64,000 nucleotides of DNA from Alviniconcha marisindica (GCA_018857735.1 JABMCL010002481.1:1008501-1072500); one strand, 5' to 3'. Counted from the first letter of the stretch, positions 16,265-28,640 are shown. Numbers and translations are program-made. Notes: a model not told the origin generated them from the letters alone.

Positions 16265-19200
16265 GTGTGTGTGTGTGTGTGTATCATGTGATATATATGT
16301 AGCTTATATCACATATATATACATATGGATGTTGGTTTTAATTGTAAAGCACCCAGGGCTGTATAAATGTACCATTATTATTATTACATGTAGGTTTGTA
16401 AAAATTTTGGATCTCATTTGTTTAGAGACAGACAGAAGGACTGAGAACATGGTCAGTGCAAAATATTTATCTGATTTTATTGACTGACAGCCTTGTACCA
16501 TTATTATTTATTACATGTGGGTTTGTAAAAGTTGTGGATCATGTTTGTTTAGACTAGAGACAGACAGAAGGAGTGAGAATTTTGTCAGTGCAAAATATTT
16601 GTCTGATTTTATTGACTTAACAGTTGTATACAGATGGCATATTGTTTATTTCCCATGTGTAGTATGTGTACAGAATAAGGACATTTTGTTCTGTTTCTGT
16701 GCGTATGTTTTGTTTTGTTTGTGGTACTAAAACTACTATTATTTTTTTTCTCCATAATCTGATCATTAAAATAAGTAGTTTTTTTAAATCAAGAGAAATG
16801 TAGCCTTGGCTTAAGTTACTTCAAAACAGAACAAATGAAACATAATGGCAGGTATCCCCAAAGTCAGGGCGTAGGTATCAAAATGTCATGTAGCACTGCA
16901 CTTGCATGTGTGACGGTACAAGTGTGTATGTGTTGGGGGGGCAGGGCTTATACTGCAGCTTCACATAACATTGAGTAAGATGTAGTTGAGAAATATTCTA
17001 AAACAACAATATGATTGTAGATCACTCATGAGTCACATGGTGGGTCTGGAACGGTCAAATGGAACCACTATTTTACAGCTGCACAAACCACCAAGTCAAC
17101 AGAAAGTAGTCTGAAGAAGAGGGTTTGTCTTTGGTGAACTCTGTTGGTTTTTGTGACAATGTGAAAACTAAAGAGACAGTGGAGGAAGAATGCAGTGCTG
17201 GGCAATTGATGGGGGGACGTTGCGGTGGTCACTCTCGAGGGGTGAGTGGAGGGAGGGTCAATTTTGGTTACTTGCTGAGTCTGGCTCCATGACATGACTT
17301 GGCTAACATTGTTGACAGCAGGGGCATAGCGAATGCTGCCCTGCATAAGCTGCATCAGAATAGGCATTAGTGAATACCAAAGTGACTCAGCAATGGACCT
17401 TTTGGCAATGATGATGAAGTGATGCTTAATGTCCTCAGATGTCAGTTGACATATTAGGGACAAGTTGTGACCAATGCCGAAGCACAGTTCAGTAATTCTT
17501 TACGTCCACGGAAACCAGAAGGCTCGTTAGGACAGACAGCTCAAGACGGCCACCTCGACTCTGTGGACCTTGGGTGCAGCTGGGCATATGAGTATTGGGA
17601 TGAATGGTGCAGATGCAATGCCTCTGACTCATCACAGAGGCTGGGACGTGCTCCTCAAGATATGAATGAATAATAATATAATAAAAGTGTGTGTGTTTGG
17701 GTGGTAGGGGGTGGGTATATATATATATGTAAAAAGGAGTCCCGAAGGAGCAATAGCTTCTCATGAGGTTGGCTTTTCCTCAGGACATGTTATTACACTT
17801 GCAGATTGGTTCACTGAAAGTGCGCTGCATGTTCACCCCTTGTCACACCAGTGGCCACATCTGTTACTTCATCACTGGTCCATCTGGGGAACAGCCTGCT
17901 GTCTTTACAGGTCCCAGGTTCACTCTCTTTTCTCTTTATCTTTTCCTTGTTCATGCACACCACCAGCCTCTCTCTTCTCTCTCTGTACCTTTTCCTTGTT
18001 CATGCACACCACCAGCCTCTCTCTTCTATGTACCTTTTCCTTGTTCATGCACACCACCAGGCTCTCTCTTCTCTCTCTGTACCTTTTCCTTGTTCATGCA
18101 CACCACCAGTCTCTCTCTTCTCTCTCTGTACCTTTTCCTTGTTCATGCACACCACCAGCCTCTCTCTTCTATGTACCTTTTCCTTGTTCATGCACACCAC
18201 CAGGCTCTCTCTTCTCTCTCTGTACCTTTTCCTTGTTGTTCATGCGCACCACCAGGCTCTCTCTTCTCTCTGTGTACCTTTTCCTTGTTGTTCATGCACA
18301 CCACCAGGCTCTCTCTTCTCTCTCTGTACCTTTTCCTTGTTCATGCACACCACCAGCCTCTCTCTTCTCTCTACCTTTTCCTTGTTGTTCATGCGCACTA
18401 CCAGCCTCTCTTCTCTCTCTGTACCTTTTCCTTGTTGTTTGTGCACACCACCAGCCTCTCTGTTCTCTCTCTGGACCTTTTCCTTGTTCATGCACACCAC
18501 CAGGCTCTCTCTTCTCTCTGTGTACCTTTTCCTTGTTCATGCACACCACCAGCCTCTCTCTTCTCTCTCTGTACCTTTTCCTTGTTCATGCACGCCACCA
18601 GCCTCTCTCTTCTCTCTCTGTACCTTTTCCTTGTTGTTCATGCGCACTACCAGCCTCTCTCTTCTCTCTGTGTACCTTTTCCTTGTTGTTCATGCGCACT
18701 ACCAACCTCTCTCTTCTCTCTGTGTACCTTTTCCTTGTTGTTCATGTGCACCACCAGGCTCTCTCTTCTCTCTGTACCTTTTCCATGTTCATGCACACCA
18801 CCAGGCTCTCTCTTCTCACTCTGTACCTTTTCCTTGTTCATGCACACCACCAGCCTCTCTCTTCTCTCTCTGTACCTTTTCCTTGTTCATGCACACCACC
18901 AGCCTCTCTCTTCTCTCTCTGTACCTTTTCCTTGTTCATGCACACCACCAGCCTCTCTCTTCTCTCTCTGTACCTTTTCCTTGTTCATGCACACTACCAG
19001 GCTCTCTCTTCCCTCTCCGTACCTTTTCCTTGTTGTTCATGTGCACCACCAGGCTCTCTCTTCTCTCTCTGTACCTTTTCCTTGTTGTTCATGCGCACCA
19101 CCAGGCTCTCTCTTCTCTCTCTGTACCTTTTCCTTGTTCATGCACACCACCAGCCTCTCTCTTCTCTCTCTGTATCTTTTCCTTGTTCATGCACACCACC

Positions 19201-22200
19201 AGCCTCTCTCTTCTCTCTACCTTTTCCTTGTTGTTCATGCGCACAACCAGCCTCTCTTCTCTCTCTGTACCTTTTCCTTGTTCATGCACACCACCAGGCT
19301 CTCTCTTCTTTCTCTGTACCTTTTCCTTGTTCATGCACACCACCAGCCTCTCTCTTCTCTCTCTGTACCTTTTCCTTGTTGTTCATGCGCACTACCAGCC
19401 TCTCTCTTCTCTCTGTGTACCTTTTCCTTGTTGTTCATGCACACCACCAGGCTCTCTCTTCTCTCTCTGTACCTTTTCCTTGTTGTTTGTGCACACCACC
19501 AGCCTCTCTCTTCTCTCTCTGTACCTTTTCCTTGTTCATGCACACCACCAGGCTCTCTCTTCTCACTCTGTACCTTTTCCTTGTTGTTTGTGCACACCAC
19601 CAGCTTCTCACTTCTCTCTCTGTATCTTTTCCTTGTTCATGCACACCACCAGGCTCTCTCTTCTCTCTCTGTACCTTTTCCTTGTTGTTCATGTGCACCA
19701 CCAGGCTCTCTCTTCTCTCTCTGTACCTTTTCCTTGTTCATGCACACCACCAGCCTCTCTCTTCTCTCTCTGTACCTTTTCCTTGTTCATGCACACCACC
19801 AGCCTCTCTCTTCTCTCTCTGTACCTTTTCCTTGTTGTTCATGCGCACTACCAGCTCTCTCTTCTCTCTCTGTACCTTTTCCTTGTTGTTTGTGCACACC
19901 ACCAGGCTCTCTCTTCTCTCTCTGTACCTTTTCCTTGTTCATGCACACCACCAGCCTCTCTCTTCTCTCTCTGTACCTTTTCCTTGTTCATGCACACCAC
20001 CAGCCTCTCTCTTCTATGTACCTTTTCCTTGTTGTTTGTGCACACCACCAGGCTCTCTCTTCTCTCTCTGCCTTTTCCTCATTGTTTATGCACATCACAA
20101 GGCAGTCCATTTGCAATTTGCTGGCACAAAAGCATGCTCAGAAATACCAAAGTTTATAATGTTATACATTTATCAGTCGATTGCTTAACATGCGTTGACT
20201 GATTCATAATGATCAATTGAGAGTGACCGGTGGGCAGGTTGATTTGACTGCTTGATTGATTTGATGTCAGTCAGTGCGTGAATATAGTATTCCAACACTT
20301 TTACAGCATAAGTAGACTTAGTAGTCAACTGAGTGATTGATTAACTTGAACAGTAACTTGTCTGATTAAAAGTAATTGACTGATTCAGTGATTGGTCATT
20401 TTCCTTTTTAATTCATTGTTTAATTTTAAATGGATTGCTGTTTCAAATTAGTAATTGATAAATTTGCAATTCATGTCTACTTTCAGGTGACACGTTGTTT
20501 GTTGCGGGATGTGGCAAATTCTTTGAGGGAACAGGACAGCAGATGTACACAGCTCTGGTGGAGAAACTGGGAGCTTTACCTCCAGAAACTGTGAGTCCTT
20601 GTCCATGGACCTGAAGTGTTCAAGTGAATGCACTTGTCGAGTAATCTTTACACATGCTGCATTGCCCTCGGGTTGATCAGAACTTGCACTTGGACCTAGC
20701 ACACACCATGTCTCTCATGCTGCTTAAACAGTAGCCCATTCTAGAAACTTCTTTTCAGTGAAGTGAACTGTCCTCATAGTGATGTGTTTAACCATGGGAT
20801 GAACTAAGATAATCATCACAATGTAAGTGAGGCAGCTGACAGTGAACTTGGGTAATGAAGCACATATCTATCTTGAGGTAGTAAGGTCTGTATTGATCTG
20901 TAAAGTGAATTGATGTAATGAGATATGTAACAGTGGACTGAGGTAATTGTGTAACTGGGGTGATGAGTAACTGGGGTGATGAGGTGAGCTAGTTACGTGG
21001 TATTTAATGCTCAGTCAAGTTATGATTCTAGGCCCATCAGCTAGTTGAGTGACTTGAGATAACAGGGGCTGTCGCAAAAGAGGTAACTGAGTCATTGTGA
21101 GATGAAATGGTGTCATGAACTGAAGTTGTGTAGTACTAAGTGGAATAAAGTGACCAAAGGACTACCAGTATGTGGCAGACTGGAGTGATCTGAGTAGGGA
21201 GTTATTCTGAACTGAGATAGTGAGGTCCATGATTAGATAACAGTAACTGAAGTGATATAAGTAGAAGTGGAGTTGTGTGAGGTGTGTAACACTGCAACTA
21301 GAACAGTTAATTAACAGTAAACTGACATGATGTTCAGTAAGAGTAAGAGTTGTGTGAGGTGTGTAACAATGCAGCTGGAATAGATAACTAAAATAACAGT
21401 AAACTGACACAATGTTCAGTAAGAGCAGAGTTGTGTGAGGTGTGTAACGATGCAACTAGAATAGTTAAAATAACTGTAAACTGACATGATATTCAATAAG
21501 AGTAGAGTTGTGAGGTGTGTAACAGTACAACTGGGCTGTATTAGTGTATTTAACCAAGCTTTTGTTTAGTGGTTCATGAAATATGTTGGTTAAGATTAAG
21601 CTTTAATGCCTTTGGTGATGGAGACTTGATTTTTGTGCTTCATCCAGTGTAGTGTGTGCTGTGGCAATGAGTACACAGGCAGCAACCTGACATTTTACCT
21701 CCCTAGGGGTAAACACTGTTCTCTTTCCATTGCAGAAAGTGTTCTGCGGCCTTGAGAAGTATACAGGGAATAAGATGAAGCTTTGCCTACTGTAAAGTAG
21801 TCAGCGCTATGTTTTCATTGCAGAAAGTGTTCTGTGGCCATGAGAAGTATACAGTGAATAAGATGAAGCTTCGCCTACTGTAAAGTAGTCAGCACTATGT
21901 TTTTATTGCAGTTGGTGTACTGTGGTCATGAGCACACAGGGGGGAGCTTTGCATTTTGTGGGATGAACCCTTTTGCAATCTGTTGCAGAAAGCAACTGTG
22001 GCCATGAGTACACAGTGAATAAGGCAAACCTTTGCCTCCCATTAGCAAGCCACTTTTGTTTCCATCACAGGAAGTGCACTATACCCATGAGTATACAGCC
22101 AGTGAGATGAAATTTTGCCTTGGTCTGGATCTGCATTTATACATTGCAGGGACCATTACTGACCATTTTCGCAACAGAACTGCTGTGAGCAGTAAAGTAG

Positions 22201-25200
22201 TCTCACTTGTGTTTCCATTGCAGAAAGTGTACTGTTAAGCCATGTGTACACAATGAGTAAAATAAAGCTGTGCCTGGTGTAAAGTAGCCAATAATTTGTC
22301 CTGTTTCCATTGCAGAAAGTGTACTGTTAAGCCATGAACACACAATGAGTCAAATGAAGCTGTGCCTGGTGTAACGTAGCCAATAATTTGTCCTGTTTCC
22401 ATTGCATAAAGTGTACTGTTAAGCCATGTGTACACAATGAATAAAAGAAAGCTGTGCCTGGTGTAAAGTAGCCAATAATTTATTATGCTTCCATTGCAGA
22501 AAGTGTACTGTTAAGCCATGAGTACACAATAAGTAAAATGAAGCTGTGTGTGGTGATGCAATGAGTAAAATGAAGTTTTTTTCTGGTGATGCAGTGAGTA
22601 AAATGAAGATTTGCCAAGTGACACAATGAGTAAAGTGAAGCTTTGCCAGGAGTAAAGTAGCTGATAATTTATATGCTTTCATTACACATTGTGCACTGTA
22701 GTCATGGGTACACAATGAGGAACAGGAAGCTGTGTCAGCTGGAAAGTAACTGTTGTTGCTTCTTCCATTGCAGAAAGTGTACTGTGGCCATGAGTACACA
22801 GTGAACAACCTCAAGTTTGCTGCCCATGTGGAACCCAACAGTGATACCATCAAGTCCAAAATAGCCTGGGCAGAGGTAGGGGTATTTTTATTTTAACACT
22901 AGAATTGTTCTGTTTCATCGGATGTGTGTGTGTGAGAAAGATGCATGTAAAATAATTGGAGTACAAGAGAAGAATTTAATTGTTAATACTTAATCTGTTC
23001 ATTAATCTACTGTTTTGTTTGAAAATGGTCGGGTAAGGATACATGCAAGTGAAAACATTAAAAAAATTGTTTGTGTTTTTACATTTCCTACAAACATTTT
23101 TTTTGTGCATCTGTAATTATTGCTGCACTAATAACAACAACAAAATTCATCTCAGCATCATGCAGATGATCCCCAGTGTAATTCCCTTCACACTGACATT
23201 GTTGATTTGCTGGTAAGAGAAACAAATATGAATCAGCACAGCTTGGTGGAGACTGACTGACTCCCTGCCAGGAGAGGGTGATGGGTGTTCATTTATATCT
23301 TAAAATTGATCAGGGGAGAAGATCTGCTTTAATAATATCTATAATCTGGAGGTGGATTAACTGATCGAAAGATTGCTTTGAGATGGAAGCAACAATGGAC
23401 AGTGGCTTTGTGACACAGCTCAGACTTCCCTTTTCTCACAGTTCTTCTTCCTGTCCTTTTATCTTCTGCTGCTGGCAGTTGTGTATTGTGTAAAATGAAA
23501 CTGTGGCAAATGCTGCTGTGTAATTTTAAGATATAAATGAACACCCACCACCCTCTCCTGGGAGGGAGTTAGTGATGTGATGTTCAGAAATAAAGTGATG
23601 ACTGGACTTGCACATTTGTTACGCTGATTTTAGAAGGAGTTGAATGCAGTTTGTGCAGCCTCAGTAATAAGCTCCCCCTACCCCCAGTCTTCATGGTCAC
23701 AGGTTCGCAGCTTTGGTGTCTAGTCCTTCACAAGAGATTCAAAACTAAGGTCATGTGTTCTGCAAGTCAAAGAACCCACAGAAGCAGAAAAGCTTTTTTT
23801 CAGCCAGATTTTGTAGAAGTTCCACCACCAGCATTAGGGATTAGTTCATCTGGGTGGTGCAACATTTGTAGCTGGCTCTCCTTAAAAAAGCCTTGAATTT
23901 TCCCTTTGGAAAAAATTCAAACAAGTGAAATTTACAAGCAGAATTTGTGTGGATCATGGAGTGCAGTTCCAACTCCTTCTCATTATTGATGACATAGAAC
24001 TTACAAGCAGAGGTTTCTGCAAATTAGAAAGTGAAGCAGCTTCTGTGTCTGTTTCAAAAGAGGTTTGTTTTGGGTGTCTTGACAGAACCCCCAACGTGGT
24101 TTTTGCCTAGTTGGTTGGACATTCTACATGGTCAACAGGAAGAAGAGGCAGTGCAGGATTAACATGGACAAGTTCACAGAGTGTCCCTTGCAAAACCTGT
24201 CCAGCTTATTTGTAGATCATCTGTACTTGAGACCCTGTGCATTACCCACATGCCAACAGGAGAAGCTGCAAATTTGAGTTATATGTTCTGCATAGGAGCA
24301 TCTGAAAATTTAGAAGTGTATTACATTTATTTGTTCTAGAATTGTATATATATATATTGCATTGATTAGTTCTTTGGTTTTGTGTGTCCAATTTTAGAGC
24401 CAGCGTAGCAAGAAAGAACCCACTGTGCCTTCCACCATCGGTGAAGAGAAGCAGTATAACCCTTTCATGAGAGTGAAGTAAGTGGTGTTTGTGTGTGTTT
24501 GTGTACCTTCCTGCCTGTCTGCAGGCATATGGGTGTGTATTTGTGCTTGCATGTTTTCTCATTATATCTTAATCAGTGATGACATTGTTTCATGTGAAGT
24601 TTTTTTCATATAGTTTTAGATAAGAATGATAAGCACATATATATGGAAAACATACTCATGTTCTTTTTGATTAGCATGAAGACTCAGATGAAATAGTTAT
24701 CTGCAACTCAGCTGGCTGGTCGGCTATCTGTGACAAAAGCCTTCACACTGAGATTTCTCAGTCACTATGAAAACGAGATCATTCTAACATTGTATTTTAT
24801 AACAGTAATGAGTGTCACTGTTAGCCCAACTGGCTGCTCAGCTGTCTGCAGCAAAATCCTTCACGCTGAAATGTTCTTGGCAGCTGGAAATGGGAGCTCA
24901 TTCTAACTTTGTATGACAGTAGTGAGCATTAGCCCACTGGCTGGTCAGCTATCTGTGGCAAAAGCCTTCACACTGAAATTTTCTTGGCAGCTATGAACAT
25001 GAGATCATTCCAACTTTGTATGACAAATAACCTCAATTTCACTTAAAACTGCTCATAAGTTATGAAGGTCACAGTACCTCAAAAAGATCAAAATGATGAT
25101 TTAATTGGTTTAAATCTGATTTACTTCATACTTGTATGTCTGATGTATTCATTGACAAGATCAGGTAAGAGGAGGAGGAGGATGGTATGTTTCCTCATCA

Positions 25201-25355
25201 AAAACAACTTTAAGTGTTGAACTTGAAGTGTTATTTAGTGCTTACTTTGTTTCTGCTGCAGAGAATCTACAGTTCAGGGCCATGTTGGGAAGACTGACCC
25301 TGTTCAAGTGATGGACGTCCTGCGCTCAGAGAAAGACAAGTTCCGAGCAGCATAA
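13675..25355 (+). CDS. HAGH: Hydroxyacylglutathione hydrolase (glyoxalase II), nine exons
   Basis: Exons: 13675-13732, 14694-14866, 15577-15641, 15995-16112, 17805-17910, 20487-20590, 22774-22875, 24398-24477, 25262-25355 (TAA). Phases agree throughout, giving 900 bases and 299 residues against about 308 in human HAGH. The enzyme hydrolyses S-lactoylglutathione to lactate and glutathione, completing methylglyoxal detoxification. It is a metallo-beta-lactamase fold with binuclear metal ligands: THHHWDH (H96, H98, D100, H101), H152 in PCHTSGH, D175 in TGDTLF and H214 in YCGHEYT. Exon 1 encodes [19 protein letters not shown], an arginine-rich amphipathic start typical of mitochondrial import. 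Met43 at the head of [12 protein letters not shown] matches the cytosolic start of vertebrate HAGH, so dual targeting by alternative initiation is likely. Introns 5 and 6 carry striking repeats, described separately. Confidence 0.93.
14921..15122. repeat. Two long (TC)n microsatellites
   Basis: TC dinucleotides at about 14921-14997 and 15037-15122, separated by 39 bases, in HAGH intron 2. The separator contains AACTACAATCCTTGTAAAAT, which recurs near 63872, so the unit may belong to a dispersed repeat. Confidence 0.93.
15472..15550. repeat. (TA)n microsatellite
   Basis: TA dinucleotides just upstream of the HAGH exon-3 acceptor at 15576; a (CA)n tract lies at 15300-15333. Confidence 0.9.
16371..16625 (+). 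repeat. Tandem duplication, unit about 128 bases
   Basis: Two adjacent copies both start ACCATTATTATT and contain AGAGACAGACAGAAGGA and GTCAGTGCAAAATATTT. They diverge by scattered substitutions. HAGH intron 4. Confidence 0.8.
17410..17580 (-). repeat. Dispersed repeat, inverted partner of 13075-13250
   Basis: Reverse-complement relation to the segment upstream of HAGH exon 1. It also carries two tail-like motifs (GCTTAATGTCC and TTACGTCCACGGAAACCAGA) in tandem. Confidence 0.7.
17930..20095 (+). repeat. Minisatellite, 49/52-base unit, about 43 copies
   Basis: The unit alternates between 49 bases and a 52-base form with an extra GTT (CCTTGTTCATG versus CCTTGTTGTTCATG). Common parts are ACACCACCAG and CTCTCTTCTCTCTCTGTACC. 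It fills most of HAGH intron 5. Blocks of units also recur in the same order (about 18327-18425 and about 19131-19270), so higher-order duplication has occurred. Because the unit contains no stop in any plus frame, three overlapping open frames of about 800 codons appear; these are artefacts. Confidence 0.97.
21640..22773 (+). repeat. Tandem array of decayed copies of the HAGH exon-7 acceptor end
   Basis: About a dozen units, spaced mostly 78-93 bases, each resembling the junction immediately downstream: TTTCCATTGCAG followed by AAAGTGTACTGT, then a version of GCCATGAGTACACAGTGAA. Clear copies start near 21735, 21818, 21905, 21983, 22064, 22218, 22310, 22403 and 22493, with degenerate ones near 21650, 22144, 22560-22640 and 22680. 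The genuine exon starts at 22774. Many units keep the AG acceptor, several read into TAA, and none has the exon's 3' half or donor. Confidence 0.88.
23255..23574. mobile_element. Hairpin element with about 52-base terminal inverted repeats, candidate MITE
   Basis: Left arm 23255-23307 and right arm 23522-23574 are inverted copies with about 5 mismatches, sharing GGTGTTCATTTATATCTTAA. The 214-base middle has no coding signal. HAGH intron 7. Confidence 0.75.
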
Positions 25356-25659
25356 TTCCAGTCTGCTGTGGCAATTTTGTTCCAAAAATATGTTCTTGTG
25401 AAAAATATGCATTTATATACTGTCTTGTATCATTATTTTCTTCTTTTTCATGCTGTTCTTTAGTAGGGGAATGTCAGTAATGACTGGTTGTGGATATATC
25501 TGCACAGTGCACCTTGGAATATTCATGCACCAAAGTATTTCTGTGTTATGCGAATGGGACTTACCAGGCAGACATATAAGGGACAATAAGGGCTTCTGAA
25601 TGTTTTCTTGATTTTATATGTGTATCAAAAAGGGAGTCCTGTTTTGACAGGTTAAAACT

Positions 25660-25665
25660 AATAAA
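25660..25665 (+). terminator. Polyadenylation signal of HAGH
   Basis: AATAAA about 305 bases after the HAGH stop codon at 25353-25355. It is the first strong hexamer downstream and would give a 3' UTR of about 325 bases. Confidence 0.55.
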
Positions 25666-27036
25666 AGTCTAGATAATCAGTGTCCTATTTTAATACTGCT
25701 AACATTTGTTCTCAATTTTGTGTATACCCTGAAAATGTGCATGTTTTGTATTGCCACATTAAAGTAAATGTTGTTTTGATCTGGTTAATCAGTTGTGGAT
25801 TATGACTGGCTGGAAGAATAGCATAGTTTAGGGATTATTTATGCACTCAGCACTAGTGGGACATTCCTGAATTCTCACCTTTCCCCTCTCATGTAAGTCC
25901 TGGGGTTTAGAAACAGAAGTTTGATTTGAAAGTTTTCATTAAGACTATTTACACAGTGGACAAAGAAGCAAACAAAATCTTCAGTACTTTCCAAAGACAT
26001 AGTTTGTACAGACACAAAAATTAAAAGTCCTCTCCCAGCTCTATCAAAGCAGGAATTGCAAACACTTTTTGAGTACTTGCACAGCATCTTGAAAAAGTAC
26101 ATCCTACAACCAGACATAGTGTTTGACATACACTGAGAGAGTTAGAGCAATTTTAAGAAAAATCAAGCACATACCTAATTTAATTTTTTGCCCGTCATAC
26201 CTACTGGAGAATTTTGTGCACCCGATTAATGAAGGCATCAGCATTTGTATCATGTTCAGACGGGGGATCCTCAGTCAATCGCTGGTGATCAACATCAAAC
26301 TGTCTACATGGCCATCTGTCAAATGTGACCTCGTTTTTGTTTTCACACAGTTCTGAACACTGAACCTACATTCAACATGCCCATCTTTAAAACGCGACTC
26401 ATTTTTGTTTTCACACAATTCTGAACACTGAACTTACATTCACATGGGACGCTTGAGGCAATATTTGTAAGCATGGTGAATGTAGGACAGTTTCTTTGAT
26501 ACTTGGTGACCATGAGTGCTAGAACTGGGCCAGCACCCACATTATGTACTCAAACTGCAGGAGAATTGTTCACAGTTCATCTGACGATAGATGTGTGTCA
26601 TCTCTGCAGGTAGTGGGTTGCCATGGTCAAGCAGTTGACACTCCAGCCAGTGACTACCCCCCCCCCCCCCCCCCCTCTCTCTCCCTCATAAACACACACT
26701 TTGCAAACATTGACGATGCCAAAAAGTGAGGCTTGGATAGGAGTGTGGGTTCCCTGCACACTTGACAAGCCTTGTTTCTGGAGGAGGGCATGATCCGAGG
26801 TTTGGAGTGGGTACCCAGGCGGCCTGTAGAACTGGACCCCAGATCAGTTTAGCCTGTTGTGTAGCAGTAAAAGTCCATCCTGTTTGCATGTCAGTTTGTC
26901 AAGCCAGAGACGCAACACTACAGGCTTGCTGTAATATCTCTGGTCAGGCTAAACACTCCAACATGCTGCAATGATCAAGAAGAAGAACTCCAAGCTTCAC
27001 TTTCCAGCACACTTCTTCCAAACTCTCCCATAACTC

Positions 27037-27209
27037 GTTACGCCCCTGAAGGGGCACATTGTTGCTTTCACAATCTTGTTTGTACCAAGAATTATAAATG
27101 CATGTATTTATAATCTGTGAAAGTACCCAGACCTTTTGGAGAGTGCTGTCCAGCAGCGTACATGGACACTGATGTGCGGGAATAGAGTGTGCCCCTTCAG
27201 TGGCGTAAC
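27037..27209. mobile_element. Short element with 22-base terminal inverted repeats, candidate MITE
   Basis: GTTACGCC-x-CTGAAGGGGCACA at 27037-27058 and its reverse complement at 27188-27209 differ at one position of 22. The element is 173 bases long and non-coding, as expected of a small non-autonomous DNA transposon. Confidence 0.6.
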
Positions 27210-27673
27210 TGACCAAAGTTGTAAATAACACACAATTAAGGGAGTTAATTAGCGCTCGAAATATGTACCACAAGTACAACAACAAAAGACCTAGTTGCCT
27301 ACGGTAACTCTCTCCTGGCATGCGTGTAAATTCTTGTTGATTATGCACGAGTGATCGGGGCCTCGTTCTGCTGCAGGTTTGTGACAAAGTTGTGAATGAA
27401 TGAAGCTTATATGTAGCCATAAAAACTGCCACACAAAGCCATGCACTTTCACAGCGCCAGGCCGAATTGTGGCCTAAGCTCCTACCCTCGGCTCCCTCAT
27501 CAGTCTCGAAGACTGTCCAGCCTCACACACAAGGGAGTAAACTCCACCCTTTTCCGCTGGCCTGTCCGTGCACCTCCCCACAACCTGCAGCTGGTCTCCA
27601 CTTCTCCATGAATATCATGATCATGTGTCATATGGGTTTAAGGTTAGATCAGCTGTCTTTGTGTGTGTGTGTG

Positions 27674-27775
<102 letters not shown>

Positions 27776-27799
27776 ATTTAATTTATTTATTTTGGTTTT

Positions 27800-28085
27800 A
27801 AACACCCAAGGCACTGACCGTGACCACCTTGAGTACTCGCTCTTGAAAGCCCAAAATCGAGCGTGGTTACCACTTGGATGGGTGACCGTAACGTGCTAGG
27901 CTCTGCACCCACCCTGATATTGGCACCGGAGTAAAATTATGTGCCTGCTCTACAAAAGTCCTTCGGGTGAGACTAATAAAGCGAAGTCCCCCTTGTGTAC
28001 ACGCATGTAAAAAGATCACATACGCACTCCTGTGGTTCATGTCAGAGTTCGTTGGATTATGGAAACGCCCAGATAACCCAGCATG
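27800..28085 (+). mobile_element. 5S rRNA-derived SINE (SINE3-like), copy 1
   Basis: The head around 27825-27885 matches the 3' half of 5S rRNA: GTGGTTACCACTTGGATGGG followed by TGACCG, covering the 5S internal promoter C-box region. A unique body follows, ending in a tail with GTTGGATTATGGAAACG. A second copy at 40545-40850 shares head, body order and tail, showing a mobile family rather than a 5S gene; the 5' half of 5S is much weaker. Confidence 0.78.
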
Positions 28086-28199
28086 AACTAAAAATGTCGG
28101 AATCTTCAGAGTGTTAAAGCTGGACACTATTACCGACAAAAGAAGAAGGTGGCGGGGAACTCGCAAACTCAGTGTACAGAATAACTTGTGTAGCCAGTG

Positions 28200-28640
28200 T
28201 TCCACCGCAAATTAATATTTCAACAGTTAAAGGGAATGCAGTCACAAAGACATAAAGATACAGAAACAACCGGAAGTGTTACAACCATGCTGTCTGAACT
28301 TGATCTGAAACCCCTACAAATTTGCAGACAGCAACAACGGCTGCTCCCCATGTACAAGGCAGTCACTGGACGGTTCCCAGCTATTCTGGCAGAGGACTAC
28401 ATCACCCCTGTCAGGAACGACAAGAGCCAGAACATTGTAGCGTAGTTTGCAAGAAACAACTTGACTCGCACTGCCGCTTTAAAATTGAAGGTGGCAAGAC
28501 AGACATGTATAATTATATATACAAAAACAGCGGCTTCTTCCCACAGGACTGTGAGAGACTGGAAAACATGCACCCCAAGGCCACATTTTCTGCCAAGTCG
28601 AGCAAGGCCGAATTTAAAGACTTCCACTCGACTCATCGGA
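28200..28640 (+). mobile_element. LINE fragment, reverse-transcriptase C terminus
   Basis: Plus-strand frames, broken by a stop and frameshifts, read SVTTMLSELDLKPLQICRQQ and later YKNSGFFPQDCERLEN. This is the typical end of a CR1/L2/jockey-like ORF2. It directly follows the 5S-derived SINE. Confidence 0.65.

Noticed and set aside
18240..20048. Minus-strand repeated open frames ([18 protein letters not shown])
   Set aside because: Opposite-strand reading of the same minisatellite; no independent support.
17711..20202. Three overlapping plus-strand open frames of about 780-825 codons rich in [12 protein letters not shown] repeats
   Set aside because: They are the three readings of a stop-free 49/52-base minisatellite lying inside HAGH intron 5, between two verified exons; no start context or domain.
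27825..27890. 5S rRNA gene
   Set aside because: Only the 3' half resembles 5S, the rest is unrelated, and a second copy with the same tail at 40545-40850 shows a SINE.
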